From Hydrogenophaga taeniospiralis CCUG 15921 (GTDB lineage: Bacteria; Pseudomonadota; Gammaproteobacteria; Burkholderiales; Burkholderiaceae_C): a DNA stretch of 64,000 nt. Location of the stretch: NCBI RefSeq assembly GCF_001592305.1, contig NZ_BCWR01000001.1, forward strand, positions 372,001 to 436,000, written 5' to 3'. Of the stretch, positions 6,675 to 15,122 are shown piece after piece. Under the pieces are notes generated by a model, which was given only the letters and a program-made list of their open reading frames with translations, was not told where the DNA came from and did not search any database. A program made the translations under genes and the position numbers. The number at the start of each line of letters is the position of its first letter. Positions within the stretch are counted from its first letter, which is position 1.

Positions 6675-6992
6675 GCGGCGGTGCAGCGTCGCTGCGACAA
6701 CCCTGATCGTGCACGTGCACTGGCTCACACCCACCAATGCGCATGATGGCCCAGAGCCCGCGCTGAGTGGTGTCCTCCCATCCTTCATCGCGGCTTGGTG
6801 TCACCCCGCGCTCATGGCGGCCTTCGACAGACAGCGGCACGGTGCGGGGCTATCACTGCCTGCGGTGCCAGCTATTGCACCAGACGCAGCCGCCCCATGC
6901 GGCAATGAGGGCAGGTGTTGATCTCCAGAGCCGCCACCCGGCACATGAAGGCTTGGGCTGTAGTCTGCCCTGGCTCGCAACCAGCCCTTCAC
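6675..6992. other. gene-poor stretch upstream of the cassette, possible transposase remnant
   Basis: No intact gene. On the minus strand from 6946 a frame reads a CPHCRMGRL zinc-knuckle-like motif (LEINTCPHCRMGRLRLVQ) and ends in a TAG at 6874-6872. After it the same frame is broken by more stops. Such Cys-x2-Cys ends occur at the C-termini of IS91-like transposases, so this may be a degraded fragment, but the match is from memory and weak. No attC partner, attI or integrase is visible on this side of the cassette boundary at 6674. Confidence 0.25.
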
Positions 6993-8279
6993 CTACACAG
7001 CGCTTCGCAGGTTCTCCCGCGCCTGCCCCTCAGGCCGTTCCCGAAACCGCTCGGTCCCAAAGATCGTTGACCGCGCCAGAAACCCCGCCAGCACTTCCTT
7101 TCGTTTGCGCCGGTAGAGCCAGCTCGGCACCCAGCGGTATTCGGCGCGCACCTGGGCGTCGTATTCGGCAAAGCGCACCGGCTCGGCGCCGAGGATGGCG
7201 AGGTCGATGTCCACCAGCAGGCGGGCGTCGGGGTCGGTCGGTTCGGCGTCGTGGCAGGTGGCCATGATGAGCGCGCGCACCCGCTGCTGCACCGCGCTGC
7301 CCGCGCCAGCCTGGGCTAGGGCTTCGGTGGCCCAGTCGGCGCTGCGGGCTTCGTTGTCTTTGCCCTGCGGGTCGTACACCGCGTCGTGGAACCAGAGCGC
7401 GAGCTCGACTTCGCCGGGGTGTTGCGCCAGGCACAGCGCGGGTTCCAGCAGGGCCAGGCATTCGCGCAGGTGCTGCTGCGTGTGGTAGTGGCGCTGCGGT
7501 TCGGCCCAGGCGTCCAGCAGGCGCTGCATCAGGCCATCCGGCGCGGTCAGGCCGAGGGCGGCCCAGGCGCGTTGCCATGATCGCGCGGGCAGCGTTTCGT
7601 CGATGAGCGAGACGCGCCAGCGCCCGAGGCCGGTGGAGGCGAGGTCCAGCGTGTGGGTGTGCTGCCCCTGCGCATCGGCCAACGCGAGGCGCAGGCAGTG
7701 GCGGCCGTCTTGCCGCGCGGTGATGCACAGCGGGCTGCTGGCGGACGCCACAGTGCGCAGCAGCGAAGCCGCAGCGGCGCGTGGCGGCAGGCCGATGTCC
7801 ACCCACAGCACCTCGCCCCAGCCGCCGCTTTGTTGCAGGGTGCCGCGCCGCGCGGAAGGCCATTCGACGGGCCGCTCGTGGCCGGGCGAGACGAAGACCA
7901 TGGGCAACGCCGGGTCGTCGCTGGCTGTCGCCACCGGGATGGCCATGCCCGCTGACAGGTACGGCGGCCGGTAGTCCCAGGTGGGCACGCCCGCGCTGGC
8001 GAGGTCGCCGCGAAACGCCATGCCGAACGGGCAGGCGCCCAGCGGGCGCCACTGGCTGCGCTCCCACAGGCGGGTGCGCGCGATGGCCGGGCTGCGGGCT
8101 TCGGCTTCGCTGGTGAGCCAGAGCAACTCCAGGTACAGGTTGTCGAACGCAAAGCACACGTTGGCCGTGCCCTGCCCGGGGTGCGCGCGGCGGTAGGTCT
8201 CTTGCAGGCCCATGCGTTGCAGGGCGTCGATCTCGGGCCCGCCGGGCTCGATGCACACGAAGAGGTGGTCGATGCTCAA
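6993..8279 (-). CDS. fusion of a VOC/glyoxalase-like domain and an HD phosphohydrolase domain
   Basis: 428 aa from a TTG at 8279 that overlaps the TGA of the upstream gene (TTGA); a GTG at 8294 is the alternative start. Residues 1-170 are a glyoxalase-like VOC region opening SIDHLFVCIEPGGPEIDAL. Residues about 245-425 are a stand-alone-type HD domain: RHYHTQQH (263-270), WFHDAVYDP (297-305), TCHDAEPTD (341-349) and VDIDLAILG (356-364) supply the metal ligands. Separately, both domains are common and cytosolic. HD members of this type are annotated as predicted metal-dependent phosphohydrolases. The fusion suggests a two-step or self-regulated small-molecule reaction, but no substrate can be named. 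Confidence 0.8.
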   Translation of the reverse strand: MSIDHLFVCIEPGGPEIDALQRMGLQETYRRAHPGQGTANVCFAFDNLYLELLWLTSEAEARSPAIARTRLWERSQWRPLGACPFGMAFRGDLASAGVPTWDYRPPYLSAGMAIPVATASDDPALPMVFVSPGHERPVEWPSARRGTLQQSGGWGEVLWVDIGLPPRAAAASLLRTVASASSPLCITARQDGRHCLRLALADAQGQHTHTLDLASTGLGRWRVSLIDETLPARSWQRAWAALGLTAPDGLMQRLLDAWAEPQRHYHTQQHLRECLALLEPALCLAQHPGEVELALWFHDAVYDPQGKDNEARSADWATEALAQAGAGSAVQQRVRALIMATCHDAEPTDPDARLLVDIDLAILGAEPVRFAEYDAQVRAEYRWVPSWLYRRKRKEVLAGFLARSTIFGTERFRERPEGQARENLRSAV

Positions 8280-8860
8280 ACGATGCTCAGCCACGGCCAG
8301 CGTTCCTGGTAGCTGCGCGCCTTGTCGCGAAACATGGCGGGCTGCGCAAAGCGCGGATTCATGCGCAGGATGCCGCGTTGCAGTTCGTCCAGCCCGTTGG
8401 GCGCGTACAGGGCGCGGCTGCGGGTGTCGATGCCCACGCAGGTGCAGGCGATGAGGTAGCGGTCGATGCCGTCGGTGGTGCGGGTGAGCTGGGGGTAGTC
8501 GGCCTGGAAGCGGTTGCGATACCACAGGTGCACGCGCGCCTGGTTCTTCACTTCCACGGCCACGCGCAGGTCGGCGGTGAGCGCCTGCACGGCGCGGATC
8601 ACGCGGTCTTCGGCCTCCCACGAGAGGTCGGTGGCGTCGAAGTAGAAAACGTCGTAGTCCTTCACGCCCCAGTCGGGCGCCCGGCCGGTCTGCCGGTTCC
8701 ACACGGCCTGAAACAGGCAGCCGGCGGTCAGGTGACACTGGGGCAGGCGCAGGCTGTCCAGCCGCTGCAACAGTTCGGCGTTGACGGGGTTGCTGAGCGC
8801 TTGCGCGATCAAGGATGCGGGGGTCAGCTCGCTGGCCTGGGGCATGCCGGTGTGGCCCAT
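8276..8860 (-). CDS. nucleotidyltransferase family protein (COG3575-like)
   Basis: 194 aa. The order of motifs (LPQCHLTAGCLFQAVWN, then VKDYDVFYFDATDLSWEAED with the acidic pair DYDVFYFD, then YRNRFQADYPQLTRTTDGID) matches the nucleotidyltransferase-fold family COG3575, whose substrates are unknown. A second ATG at 8845 is an alternative start. The gene begins 3 bases after the upstream stop, and its own stop overlaps the TTG start of the VOC-HD gene, so the three minus-strand genes form an operon. Confidence 0.8.
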   Translation of the reverse strand: MGHTGMPQASELTPASLIAQALSNPVNAELLQRLDSLRLPQCHLTAGCLFQAVWNRQTGRAPDWGVKDYDVFYFDATDLSWEAEDRVIRAVQALTADLRVAVEVKNQARVHLWYRNRFQADYPQLTRTTDGIDRYLIACTCVGIDTRSRALYAPNGLDELQRGILRMNPRFAQPAMFRDKARSYQERWPWLSIV

Positions 8861-8863
8861 GGC

Positions 8864-9655
8864 TCAGGCGGCGCCGGCGGGAGCCCCAGGGGCGCCGTGC
8901 GGCAGCAGGGCTTTGGCGGCTTCAATGCGCAGGGACAGCGCCACGGTGGGGTCGTTCATGACGTCGAGCAGGAAGCGCTGGGGGTCCTGGTACGGGCCGG
9001 CCAGCGCGGCGTGGGTGGCGCTGGGCGTGGCCTGCGGGGATGCGGCCGCGCCGCTCGCGGGCACGGCCGTGGTGGCGGCGGGTTGCGCTGCGGGCCGCAG
9101 CAGCGCCAGCGCGGTTTGAAATGCGTCCAGCGGGGTGCTGACGAGGCGGCTCAACAACTCGGCCTGGGCGTCGTTGCCAGGCTGGAAGTCGAGCGACGGG
9201 TCGTCGCCAAACACGGCGGCCAGATCCGGCGCGACGAAGGCGGACCACTGGCCGGTGGCGGCCTGCAGCGCGGGAATCCACGCGGCGGGTGGCGCGTCGC
9301 CCGCGCCGGCCGGCAGCGTGCGCAGCCGCTTGGGCGCGAGCTCGGGCAGGTAGCGCTGGCGCAGGCCCTGCAGAAAGGCGGCGGCCTCGGCCACCGACAC
9401 GGGCTGGGCCAGTGAAAACCAGAGCTCGAAGGCGTCCACGCCATTGACGGCGATGGCCGGCGCGGGCAGAGCCAGATCGGCCTGCACGCCGCGCCAGACG
9501 GGCGAGAGGCTGGCCCAGTCGGCCGGGTGGCCGAGCGCCAGCACCATGGTGCGCGTGCGACCGTCGCTGTCGATGAAGCGCGGGGGCGCGGTGTCGTCCA
9601 CCCCGACGCCGGGGGGCAGGTACAGGCGTTGGTACTCGGTGTGCAGTCGGGTCAT
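8864..9655 (-). CDS. hypothetical protein, first gene of a three-gene operon
   Basis: 263 aa. I do not recognise the family. The N-terminal 150 residues look folded (LYLPPGVGVDD, AVNGVDAFELWFSLAQPVSV, LRQRYLPELAPKRLRTLPAG). An Ala/Pro/Thr-rich linker follows (about 185-215). The C-terminus (FLLDVMNDPTVALSLRIEAA KALLPH) resembles the helical end found in small terminase-like or scaffold proteins, but this is a loose likeness. No signal peptide or membrane segment is visible. It is cotranscribed with the nucleotidyltransferase and VOC-HD genes, and high GC fits the host. Confidence 0.6.
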   Translation of the reverse strand: MTRLHTEYQRLYLPPGVGVDDTAPPRFIDSDGRTRTMVLALGHPADWASLSPVWRGVQADLALPAPAIAVNGVDAFELWFSLAQPVSVAEAAAFLQGLRQRYLPELAPKRLRTLPAGAGDAPPAAWIPALQAATGQWSAFVAPDLAAVFGDDPSLDFQPGNDAQAELLSRLVSTPLDAFQTALALLRPAAQPAATTAVPASGAAASPQATPSATHAALAGPYQDPQRFLLDVMNDPTVALSLRIEAAKALLPHGAPGAPAGAA

Positions 9656-9677
9656 GCGGGCATGTTACCCGCCGACA

Positions 9678-11036
9678 TCAGCGCGCCCAGCTCCCCATGC
9701 GGATCGCGATGGCGAGGGTGGAACCGTAGACGACCAGGCTGAGTGCGACGACGGCAAAGAGGCCGCTCGCAGGAGTCTGGAACACGTGCACGCAGAGCCA
9801 GCCGCCGACCACCAGGATCACGAGGCGGCCCATGCTGCCCGCCAGCGGCCAGAACATGCGGCCTGCCCCCTGCGACGCAAAGAACAGCGCAAGGCCGAGC
9901 CCGAAAAAGGCGTAGCAGCCGCCCACGATGTTGAGGTAGGTGGCGCCCACCGCCAGCACGTCGGCATCGGTGGTGAAGAGACCCATCCACAACGCCGGTG
10001 CGATGGCCGTGGCCAGGCCGATGGCACCTGTGATCGCGGCCACCAGCGCGCCGCCGGCCCAGGCCACGCGCACCGCGCGCACCGTCTGCCCCGCGCCCAT
10101 GTTGGTGGCCACCATCGCGGTCAGCGCGGTGCCGAAGCCGAAGGCGATCGGCACCAGGATGTATTCGAGCCGCGCCGCCACGCCGTAGCCCGCGAGCGCG
10201 GCCGTGCCGTAGCTGCCGACGAAGGCCGTGGTCACGGCGATGGAGGCGTTGCTGATCACCGGGCTCAACGAAGCGGGCAGGCCCACGCGCAGGATGTCGC
10301 GCAGCAGCGGCAGGTGCAGGCGCCAGGGCGAGGCCCGCAGTTGCACGGCGCCATCGCGGCGCCACAGGTGGGCCGCCATCACCAGCGTGGCGACGGCATT
10401 CACGGCCAGCGTGCTGGCGGCCGCGCCGGCCATGCCCAGGCCAGCCACCGGCCCCCAGCCGAACACCAGCAGCGGGCACAACGCCAGGTGCAGCAGCGCC
10501 GTGCCCAGCAGCATCAGCGAGGGCAGCACCATGTTGCCCGCGCCGCGCACCACGGCGGCCAGCACGTTGGTGGACCAGATGAGCAGCGCGCCGCTGAACA
10601 GCACGTTCGAATACACGAGCGCGGCTTCGAGCGCGGCGCCGCGCCCGCCCATGGTGCCAAAGATGCCGCGCCCGAAACCGAGCATGACCAGCATGAACAA
10701 CCCCGCCAGCAGGGCGGCGAGGAGCAGCGCCTGCTGCGCCAGGCGGCTGGCGTCCTGGCTGCGCCCGGCGCCCAGGGCCCGCGCCACGGCGGCGGTGGTC
10801 GCGCCGCCGATGCCGCCCGCCGACATCTGCAGCATCAGCATGGACAGCGGGAACACCAGCGCGATGCCGGCGAGCGCGTCGGGCCCCAGCCGGCCGAGGA
10901 TGTAGCCGTCGTAGCCGATCACGATCGTGGTCGCGAACAGGCCCATCACGTTGGGCGTGGCCAGACGCAGCAGCGTGGGCAGCAGCGGCGCGTGCAGCAT
11001 CTGCTGCACGCGGGCCTGGGCGATGGTTGCGGTCAT
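9678..11036 (-). CDS. MATE-family multidrug efflux transporter
   Basis: 452 aa from the ATG at 11036, with GGAGAC 6 bases upstream. The frame stays open further upstream but runs into the regulator gene. About twelve hydrophobic segments are visible in two halves, each beginning with the MATE pattern (LATPNVMGLFATTIVIGYDG, later VGLPASLSPVISNASIAVTT). Acidic and Gly/Ala-rich segments follow. Members export cationic drugs by Na+ or H+ antiport across the inner membrane. A TetR regulator lies immediately upstream on the same strand, and an operator-like palindrome sits in between, so expression is probably drug-inducible through that regulator. Confidence 0.9.
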   Translation of the reverse strand: MTATIAQARVQQMLHAPLLPTLLRLATPNVMGLFATTIVIGYDGYILGRLGPDALAGIALVFPLSMLMLQMSAGGIGGATTAAVARALGAGRSQDASRLAQQALLLAALLAGLFMLVMLGFGRGIFGTMGGRGAALEAALVYSNVLFSGALLIWSTNVLAAVVRGAGNMVLPSLMLLGTALLHLALCPLLVFGWGPVAGLGMAGAAASTLAVNAVATLVMAAHLWRRDGAVQLRASPWRLHLPLLRDILRVGLPASLSPVISNASIAVTTAFVGSYGTAALAGYGVAARLEYILVPIAFGFGTALTAMVATNMGAGQTVRAVRVAWAGGALVAAITGAIGLATAIAPALWMGLFTTDADVLAVGATYLNIVGGCYAFFGLGLALFFASQGAGRMFWPLAGSMGRLVILVVGGWLCVHVFQTPASGLFAVVALSLVVYGSTLAIAIRMGSWAR

Positions 11037-11104
11037 GGGGTGTCTCCGTGTGTTGCACTGCGGTGCGGGCTGGCTTGGGAACGGCCCGGTGCGGCGCTCA
11101 TTTT

Positions 11105-11120
11105 TATGACGACCGTCATA
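11105..11120. promoter_or_regulatory. operator-like palindrome upstream of the MATE gene
   Basis: TATGACGACCGTCATA: 7-base arms TATGACG/CGTCATA with 2 central bases. The same motif with two changes occurs upstream of the tetR gene (11790-11805), so both are probable sites for that regulator. Confidence 0.7.
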
Positions 11121-11175
11121 TTTCTGATCAAGCCGAAAGGAATGCCCTGGCGGGCGGGTGCATGGCGGACATGGC

Positions 11176-11769
11176 TCAGGCCGCCGGTGGGGGAGCGTCG
11201 TAGCGCGCCAGCAAGGCGTTGCGGTTGGCGGCCAGCAAGGCCCGGCCTTCGGCGTTGTCACCCAGGGCCCGCGCGAGCTGCAGCGCGCCCACCATCTGGC
11301 TGGCGATGGCGGCGGCGCTGTCGGGCGCCGTGTCGGCAGGCAGGGTTTGTGCGACCAGCGCCACCAGGCTGCGCACGCGCTGCACGGCCGCGGCACGCAC
11401 GTCGGCCGACTGGCGCGGCATCTCTGACACCAGCGCCGCCACCGCGCACCCGTTTTCGGTGCCGCTCAGGTGGCGGTCCGAGAGATAGCTGTCAACGAGC
11501 GCGCGGAACGGGCTGGCGCCGCGCCCCTGGCGCAGGGCATGGCCCTGGCTCAGGCGCTCGGCGCTTTGCCGCCCGGCATGGGCCAGGGCCTCGACCAGCA
11601 GCGCGTCGCGCGACGGGAAGTGGGCGTAGAAGCCGCCGTGCGTCAGGCCGGCCTCTTTCATGATGTCGGCCACGCCGACCCCAGCGAAGCCAGCGCGCCG
11701 GATCGCCCGCGCCGCGGTGTCGACGATGCGTTCATGGGTCAGGGCCTTGCGGCCGGGTGCGGTTGCCAT
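11176..11769 (-). CDS. TetR/AcrR-family regulator of the MATE exporter
   Basis: 197 aa from the ATG at 11769 (ATGs at 11790 and 11883 are in frame, but the first falls on the operator-like palindrome). The N-terminal helix-turn-helix reads GFAGVGVADIMKEAGLTHGG then FYAHFPSRDALLVEA, a very clear TetR DNA-binding domain. The C-terminal half is the ligand-binding region, with C150-type ENGCAVAALVSEMP as in the subgroup that senses drugs or electrophiles. It is followed after 140 bases by the MATE gene. Palindromes in front of both genes suggest it represses itself and the exporter. Confidence 0.9.
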   Translation of the reverse strand: MATAPGRKALTHERIVDTAARAIRRAGFAGVGVADIMKEAGLTHGGFYAHFPSRDALLVEALAHAGRQSAERLSQGHALRQGRGASPFRALVDSYLSDRHLSGTENGCAVAALVSEMPRQSADVRAAAVQRVRSLVALVAQTLPADTAPDSAAAIASQMVGALQLARALGDNAEGRALLAANRNALLARYDAPPPAA

Positions 11770-11789
11770 GGCGGCATTGTAGCCAAGCA

Positions 11790-11805
11790 TATGACGATCA
11801 TCATA
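11790..11805. promoter_or_regulatory. operator-like palindrome upstream of the tetR gene
   Basis: TATGACGATCATCATA, a degenerate copy of the palindrome at 11105-11120, located 20 bases before the tetR start. Suggests autoregulation. Confidence 0.6.
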
Positions 11806-11864
11806 TTTTCCATCCACCACCGCGAAGGGGGTTTTGCACCAAGTGAAGGGGAAACCCCAATACA

Positions 11865-11880
11865 CATTACACACGTAATG
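11865..11880. promoter_or_regulatory. operator-like palindrome before the second TetR gene
   Basis: CATTACACACGTAATG: perfect 6-base arms CATTAC/GTAATG around 4 bases, 14 bases before the ATG of the next plus-strand gene. Probable autoregulatory site of that regulator. Confidence 0.6.
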
Positions 11881-11894
11881 CATATTCTTTCTTC

Positions 11895-12560
11895 ATGACC
11901 ACCGACACCCCCACGCCCGCCAAGACGCGCAACCGAGCCCACCACGCCGAACGCAGCGAAGCCACGCGCGCGCAGCTGATCCGGGCCGCCATCCAGGTGG
12001 TGCGCGACAAGGGTTACCAGGGTGCTTCGGTGTTTGAAGTGGCCAAGGCCGCCGGCCTCACGCCGGGGGCGTTTCAGCACCACTTCGGGACCAAGTCGGT
12101 GCTGATGATGCGGGTGGTGGACGAACTGGTGGCGGCCAGCGACTACAACGCGCCCGGGTGGCCGGCGGCCGAGCTGCCCCTGGGCGAGCGCGCCCGGCAG
12201 ACGCTGCAACTGCTGTGGCAACGCATCTACGAGCCCGAGCGTTTTCTGGTGGCCTGGCAGGTCTACATGGGCTGCGGCGCCGACCCCGAGATCACGCGCT
12301 ACATCGCCGGCCTGCGCCAGACGCAGCAGGACCAGCTCCGCCAGCGTTTCCTCACCGTGTTTCCCGAGCTGTCGGCCTCGCCCGACACCCCGGCCCTGAT
12401 CGATCTCGTGATGTCCACCCTGCGCGGCATGGGCCTGGTGCGCCTGTTCGGCCCGGCCGACGCGGCCATGGCGGCCCAGCTGGACCAGTTGGCCGGCCTG
12501 CTGGTGCAACGCTGCGAGCGCCTGGCTCCCCCACCCACCCCCCGAAGGAAAGCCCCATGA
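11895..12560 (+). CDS. TetR-family regulator of the Bug receptor/amidase operon
   Basis: 221 aa. The DNA-binding domain is AAIQVVRDKGYQGASVFEVA then KAAGLTPGAFQHHFGTKSVL (residues about 30-70). The C-terminal domain contains the segment YIAGLRQTQQDQLRQRF, typical of larger TetR effector domains. The stop overlaps the ATG of the Bug receptor gene (ATGA), so the regulator, receptor and amidase are one transcript. A 16-base palindrome in the promoter is a likely binding site. The inducer is probably the ligand or product of the downstream amidase, which is inference from operon structure. Confidence 0.9.
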   Translation: MTTDTPTPAKTRNRAHHAERSEATRAQLIRAAIQVVRDKGYQGASVFEVAKAAGLTPGAFQHHFGTKSVLMMRVVDELVAASDYNAPGWPAAELPLGERARQTLQLLWQRIYEPERFLVAWQVYMGCGADPEITRYIAGLRQTQQDQLRQRFLTVFPELSASPDTPALIDLVMSTLRGMGLVRLFGPADAAMAAQLDQLAGLLVQRCERLAPPPTPRRKAP

Positions 12561-13534
12561 AGCTGATCACGTTCACACGGCGCACCGCGCGCCTGGCCGC
12601 CGCCCTGCTGGCCCTGCCGCTGCTGGCGCACGCCGCCTACCCTGAAAAGATCGTCACCCTGGTGGTGCCCTACCCGCCCGGCGGCGCCACCGACACCATC
12701 GCCCGCAAGCTCATGGAGCCGCTGGGCAAACGCCTGGGGCAAAACGTGATCGTGGAAAACCGCCCGGGTGCGGGCACCGCCATCGGCGCCACGCTGGTGG
12801 CCAAGGCGCCGGCCGACGGCTACACGCTGCTGATCTCGTCGAACACCACCTTCACGGTGAACGCCGCGATCAAGCGCCAGCTGCCCTACGACCCGCAGAA
12901 GGGCTTCGAGTCCATCGGCACCATCGGCAGCTCGCCGCTGGTGCTGCTGGCCAACCCCAAGGTGGCGGCGAGCAACCTGCCCGAACTGCTGGCCCTGGCC
13001 AAACGCGAGCCCAGCGGGCTGAACTTCGGCTCTTTCGGCAACGGCACCACCGCGCACCTGGCCGGCGAAATGCTCAAGGTGATGGCCGGCGCCAACCTGG
13101 TGCACATTGCCTACAAGGGCAGCGCCCCGGCCATGACGGACCTGATCGGCGGGCAGATCCCGCTGAGCTTCGACACCAACGTGGCCGCCATGCCGCAGAT
13201 GGCCGCGGGCAAGGTGAAGGCGCTGGCGGTCACGTCCAAGAAACGCTCGCCACAGATGCCCACCGTGCCCACCATCGCCGAGGCTGGTTTCCCCGACTAC
13301 GAGATGGTGCCGTGGATCGCGATCGTCGCGCCGCGTGGCCTGCCCGAGCCGGTGCGTGCGGCCCTGGGCAAGGCGCTGGCCGACACGGTGAAAGACCCGG
13401 CCACCCGGGCCGAGCTGGAGAAGATCGGCGTGGAAGTGGCCTACGAGCCAGGCAGCACCTACGACACGCGCGTGGCGCGCGAACTGCCGCTGCTGCGCGC
13501 CTACGTGCACAAGGCCAACATCCCCCTGGAGTGA
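12557..13534 (+). CDS. Bug-family (TctC-like) periplasmic solute-binding protein
   Basis: 325 aa with a signal peptide (MKLITFTRRTARLAAALLAL PLLAHA). The mature protein opens with the Bug signature YPEKIVTLVVPYPPGGATDT then IARKL, and contains NVIVENRPGAGTAIGA, PADGYTLLISSN and HIAYKGSAPAMTDLIGGQIP, the conserved landmarks of the TctC/Bug receptors abundant in Burkholderiales. Such proteins capture carboxylates or amides in the periplasm, either for a TctAB transporter encoded elsewhere or as sensors. No transporter subunits are next to it. The gene is coupled to the upstream TetR gene and followed after 4 bases by an amidase, so its ligand may be an amide. Confidence 0.92.
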   Translation: MKLITFTRRTARLAAALLALPLLAHAAYPEKIVTLVVPYPPGGATDTIARKLMEPLGKRLGQNVIVENRPGAGTAIGATLVAKAPADGYTLLISSNTTFTVNAAIKRQLPYDPQKGFESIGTIGSSPLVLLANPKVAASNLPELLALAKREPSGLNFGSFGNGTTAHLAGEMLKVMAGANLVHIAYKGSAPAMTDLIGGQIPLSFDTNVAAMPQMAAGKVKALAVTSKKRSPQMPTVPTIAEAGFPDYEMVPWIAIVAPRGLPEPVRAALGKALADTVKDPATRAELEKIGVEVAYEPGSTYDTRVARELPLLRAYVHKANIPLE

Positions 13535-13538
13535 ACGG

Positions 13539-15053
13539 ATGTCCTTGGTCCATCTGAGCGCGGTCGAACTGCGCCGACGCATCGGCAACAAAGAGATTTC
13601 GCCGGTGGAGCTGCTCGAAGCCTGCATCGCGCGCATCGAAGCGGTGAACCCGGCGGTGAACGCGATCTGCGCCACCGACCACGAGCGCGCCCGCGCCGCC
13701 GCCCGAACCGCCGAGGCCCAGGTGTTGCGCGGCGAAGCGCTGGGCGCGCTGCACGGCCTGCCCCTGGGTGTGAAAGACCTGCAGGACACCGCCGGCCTGC
13801 TCACCACCAGCGGCAACGTGGGGCGGCGCGGCAACGTGCCCCAGCAAGACAACGCGCTCGTGGCCCGGCTGCGCGCGGCCGGCGCCATCGTCACCGCCAA
13901 GACCAACGTGCCGGACATGGGCGCCGGCGCCAACACGCGCAACCCGGTATGGGGCGCCACCGGCAACCCCTTCAACCCGCTGCTCAACGCGGGCGGTTCG
14001 TCGGGCGGATCGGCCGCCGCGCTGGCCACCGACATGCTGCCCCTGTGCACCGGCTCCGACACCGGCGGCTCGCTGCGCATCCCGGCCGCGCTGTGCGGCG
14101 TGGTGGGCCTGCGGCCCTCGCCCGGCGTGGTGGCCAACGACGCGCGCCCGCTGGGCTGGTCGGTGATCTCGGTGCTTGGCCCCATGGGCCGCACGGTGGC
14201 CGACACCGCGCTCATGCTCTCGGCCAGCGTGGGCCGCCACCCCATGGACCCGCTCAGCGTGTCCGGCGTCTGCCAGGGCTGGCCCGTGCGGGAGCTGGAC
14301 TTGGCCAGCCTGCGCATCGGCACGGTGGAAGACTTCGGCGCCTGCGCGGTGGACCCGTCCATCCGCCGCACATTCCGCCAGCGCGTGGCCGCGCTCGCGC
14401 GCCACACCCGCTCCTGCGAGCCGCTGGATCTGAGCCTGCCCGACGGCCACCGCTGCTTTGACATCCTGCGCGCCGAGAGCTTCGTGGCGGCCTTCGCCGA
14501 CACCTACCGCCAAGACCCGCAGTCGCTCGGCCCCAACGTGCGCGCCAACGTGGAAATGGCCCACGCCATCACACTGGGCGACCGCGCCTGGGCCCACCTG
14601 GAACAGACGCGCATCGCACGGCGTTTTGAACGCGCCTTCGAGCAGGTCGACCTGATCGTGGCCCCGGTCACCCCCATCTCGCCCTTCCCCTGGAGCGAGC
14701 TGTACGCCGAGTGCATCGATGGCCAGGCCATGCGCAACTACTACGAGTGGCTGGGGCTGACCTACATGGTCACCCTGGCCACCAACCCCGCGCTGTCGCT
14801 GCCCTGCGGCGTGGACGAACAGGGCATGCCCTTCGGCCTGCAGCTCATCGCCCCGCTGCGCGCCGACGACCGCCTGCTCGCCATGGCCAGCGCCATCGAA
14901 GCCGCCTTCGCCATGGATGCCGAACTGTGCCGACCGCGACCACCCGAAGCGGTGCTGGCCCAGGCCCAGCCGACGTTGAAAAGCCTGGTGACGCACCCGC
15001 CGCTGTTGGAACGCGCGGCACCCGCCACCGCCGCGAGCGACACGGCGGTGTGA
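13539..15053 (+). CDS. amidase-signature-family amidase
   Basis: 504 aa. All three catalytic residues of the amidase signature are readable: Lys79 (LHGLPLGVKDLQD), cis-Ser154 in NAGGSSGGSAAAL, and nucleophile Ser178 in TGSDTGGSLRIPA. The spacing is the same as in GatA-type enzymes. No gatB or gatC is adjacent and the C-terminal half differs from GatA (EWLGLTYMVTLATNPALSLP), so it is more likely a catabolic amidase hydrolysing an aliphatic or aryl amide in the cytoplasm. It is the last gene of the TetR-Bug-amidase operon. Confidence 0.92.
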   Translation: MSLVHLSAVELRRRIGNKEISPVELLEACIARIEAVNPAVNAICATDHERARAAARTAEAQVLRGEALGALHGLPLGVKDLQDTAGLLTTSGNVGRRGNVPQQDNALVARLRAAGAIVTAKTNVPDMGAGANTRNPVWGATGNPFNPLLNAGGSSGGSAAALATDMLPLCTGSDTGGSLRIPAALCGVVGLRPSPGVVANDARPLGWSVISVLGPMGRTVADTALMLSASVGRHPMDPLSVSGVCQGWPVRELDLASLRIGTVEDFGACAVDPSIRRTFRQRVAALARHTRSCEPLDLSLPDGHRCFDILRAESFVAAFADTYRQDPQSLGPNVRANVEMAHAITLGDRAWAHLEQTRIARRFERAFEQVDLIVAPVTPISPFPWSELYAECIDGQAMRNYYEWLGLTYMVTLATNPALSLPCGVDEQGMPFGLQLIAPLRADDRLLAMASAIEAAFAMDAELCRPRPPEAVLAQAQPTLKSLVTHPPLLERAAPATAASDTAV

Positions 15054-15122
15054 CGGTGCACGGGCGGCCTCAGCCGCTCGGGCAACTGTCACAGTGGGGG
15101 CCGCCATCCCGTCTAATCAGGC

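Noticed and set aside
6604..6921. Plus-strand ORF upstream of the cassette
   Set aside because: No family likeness or start signal, and codon pattern of noise.
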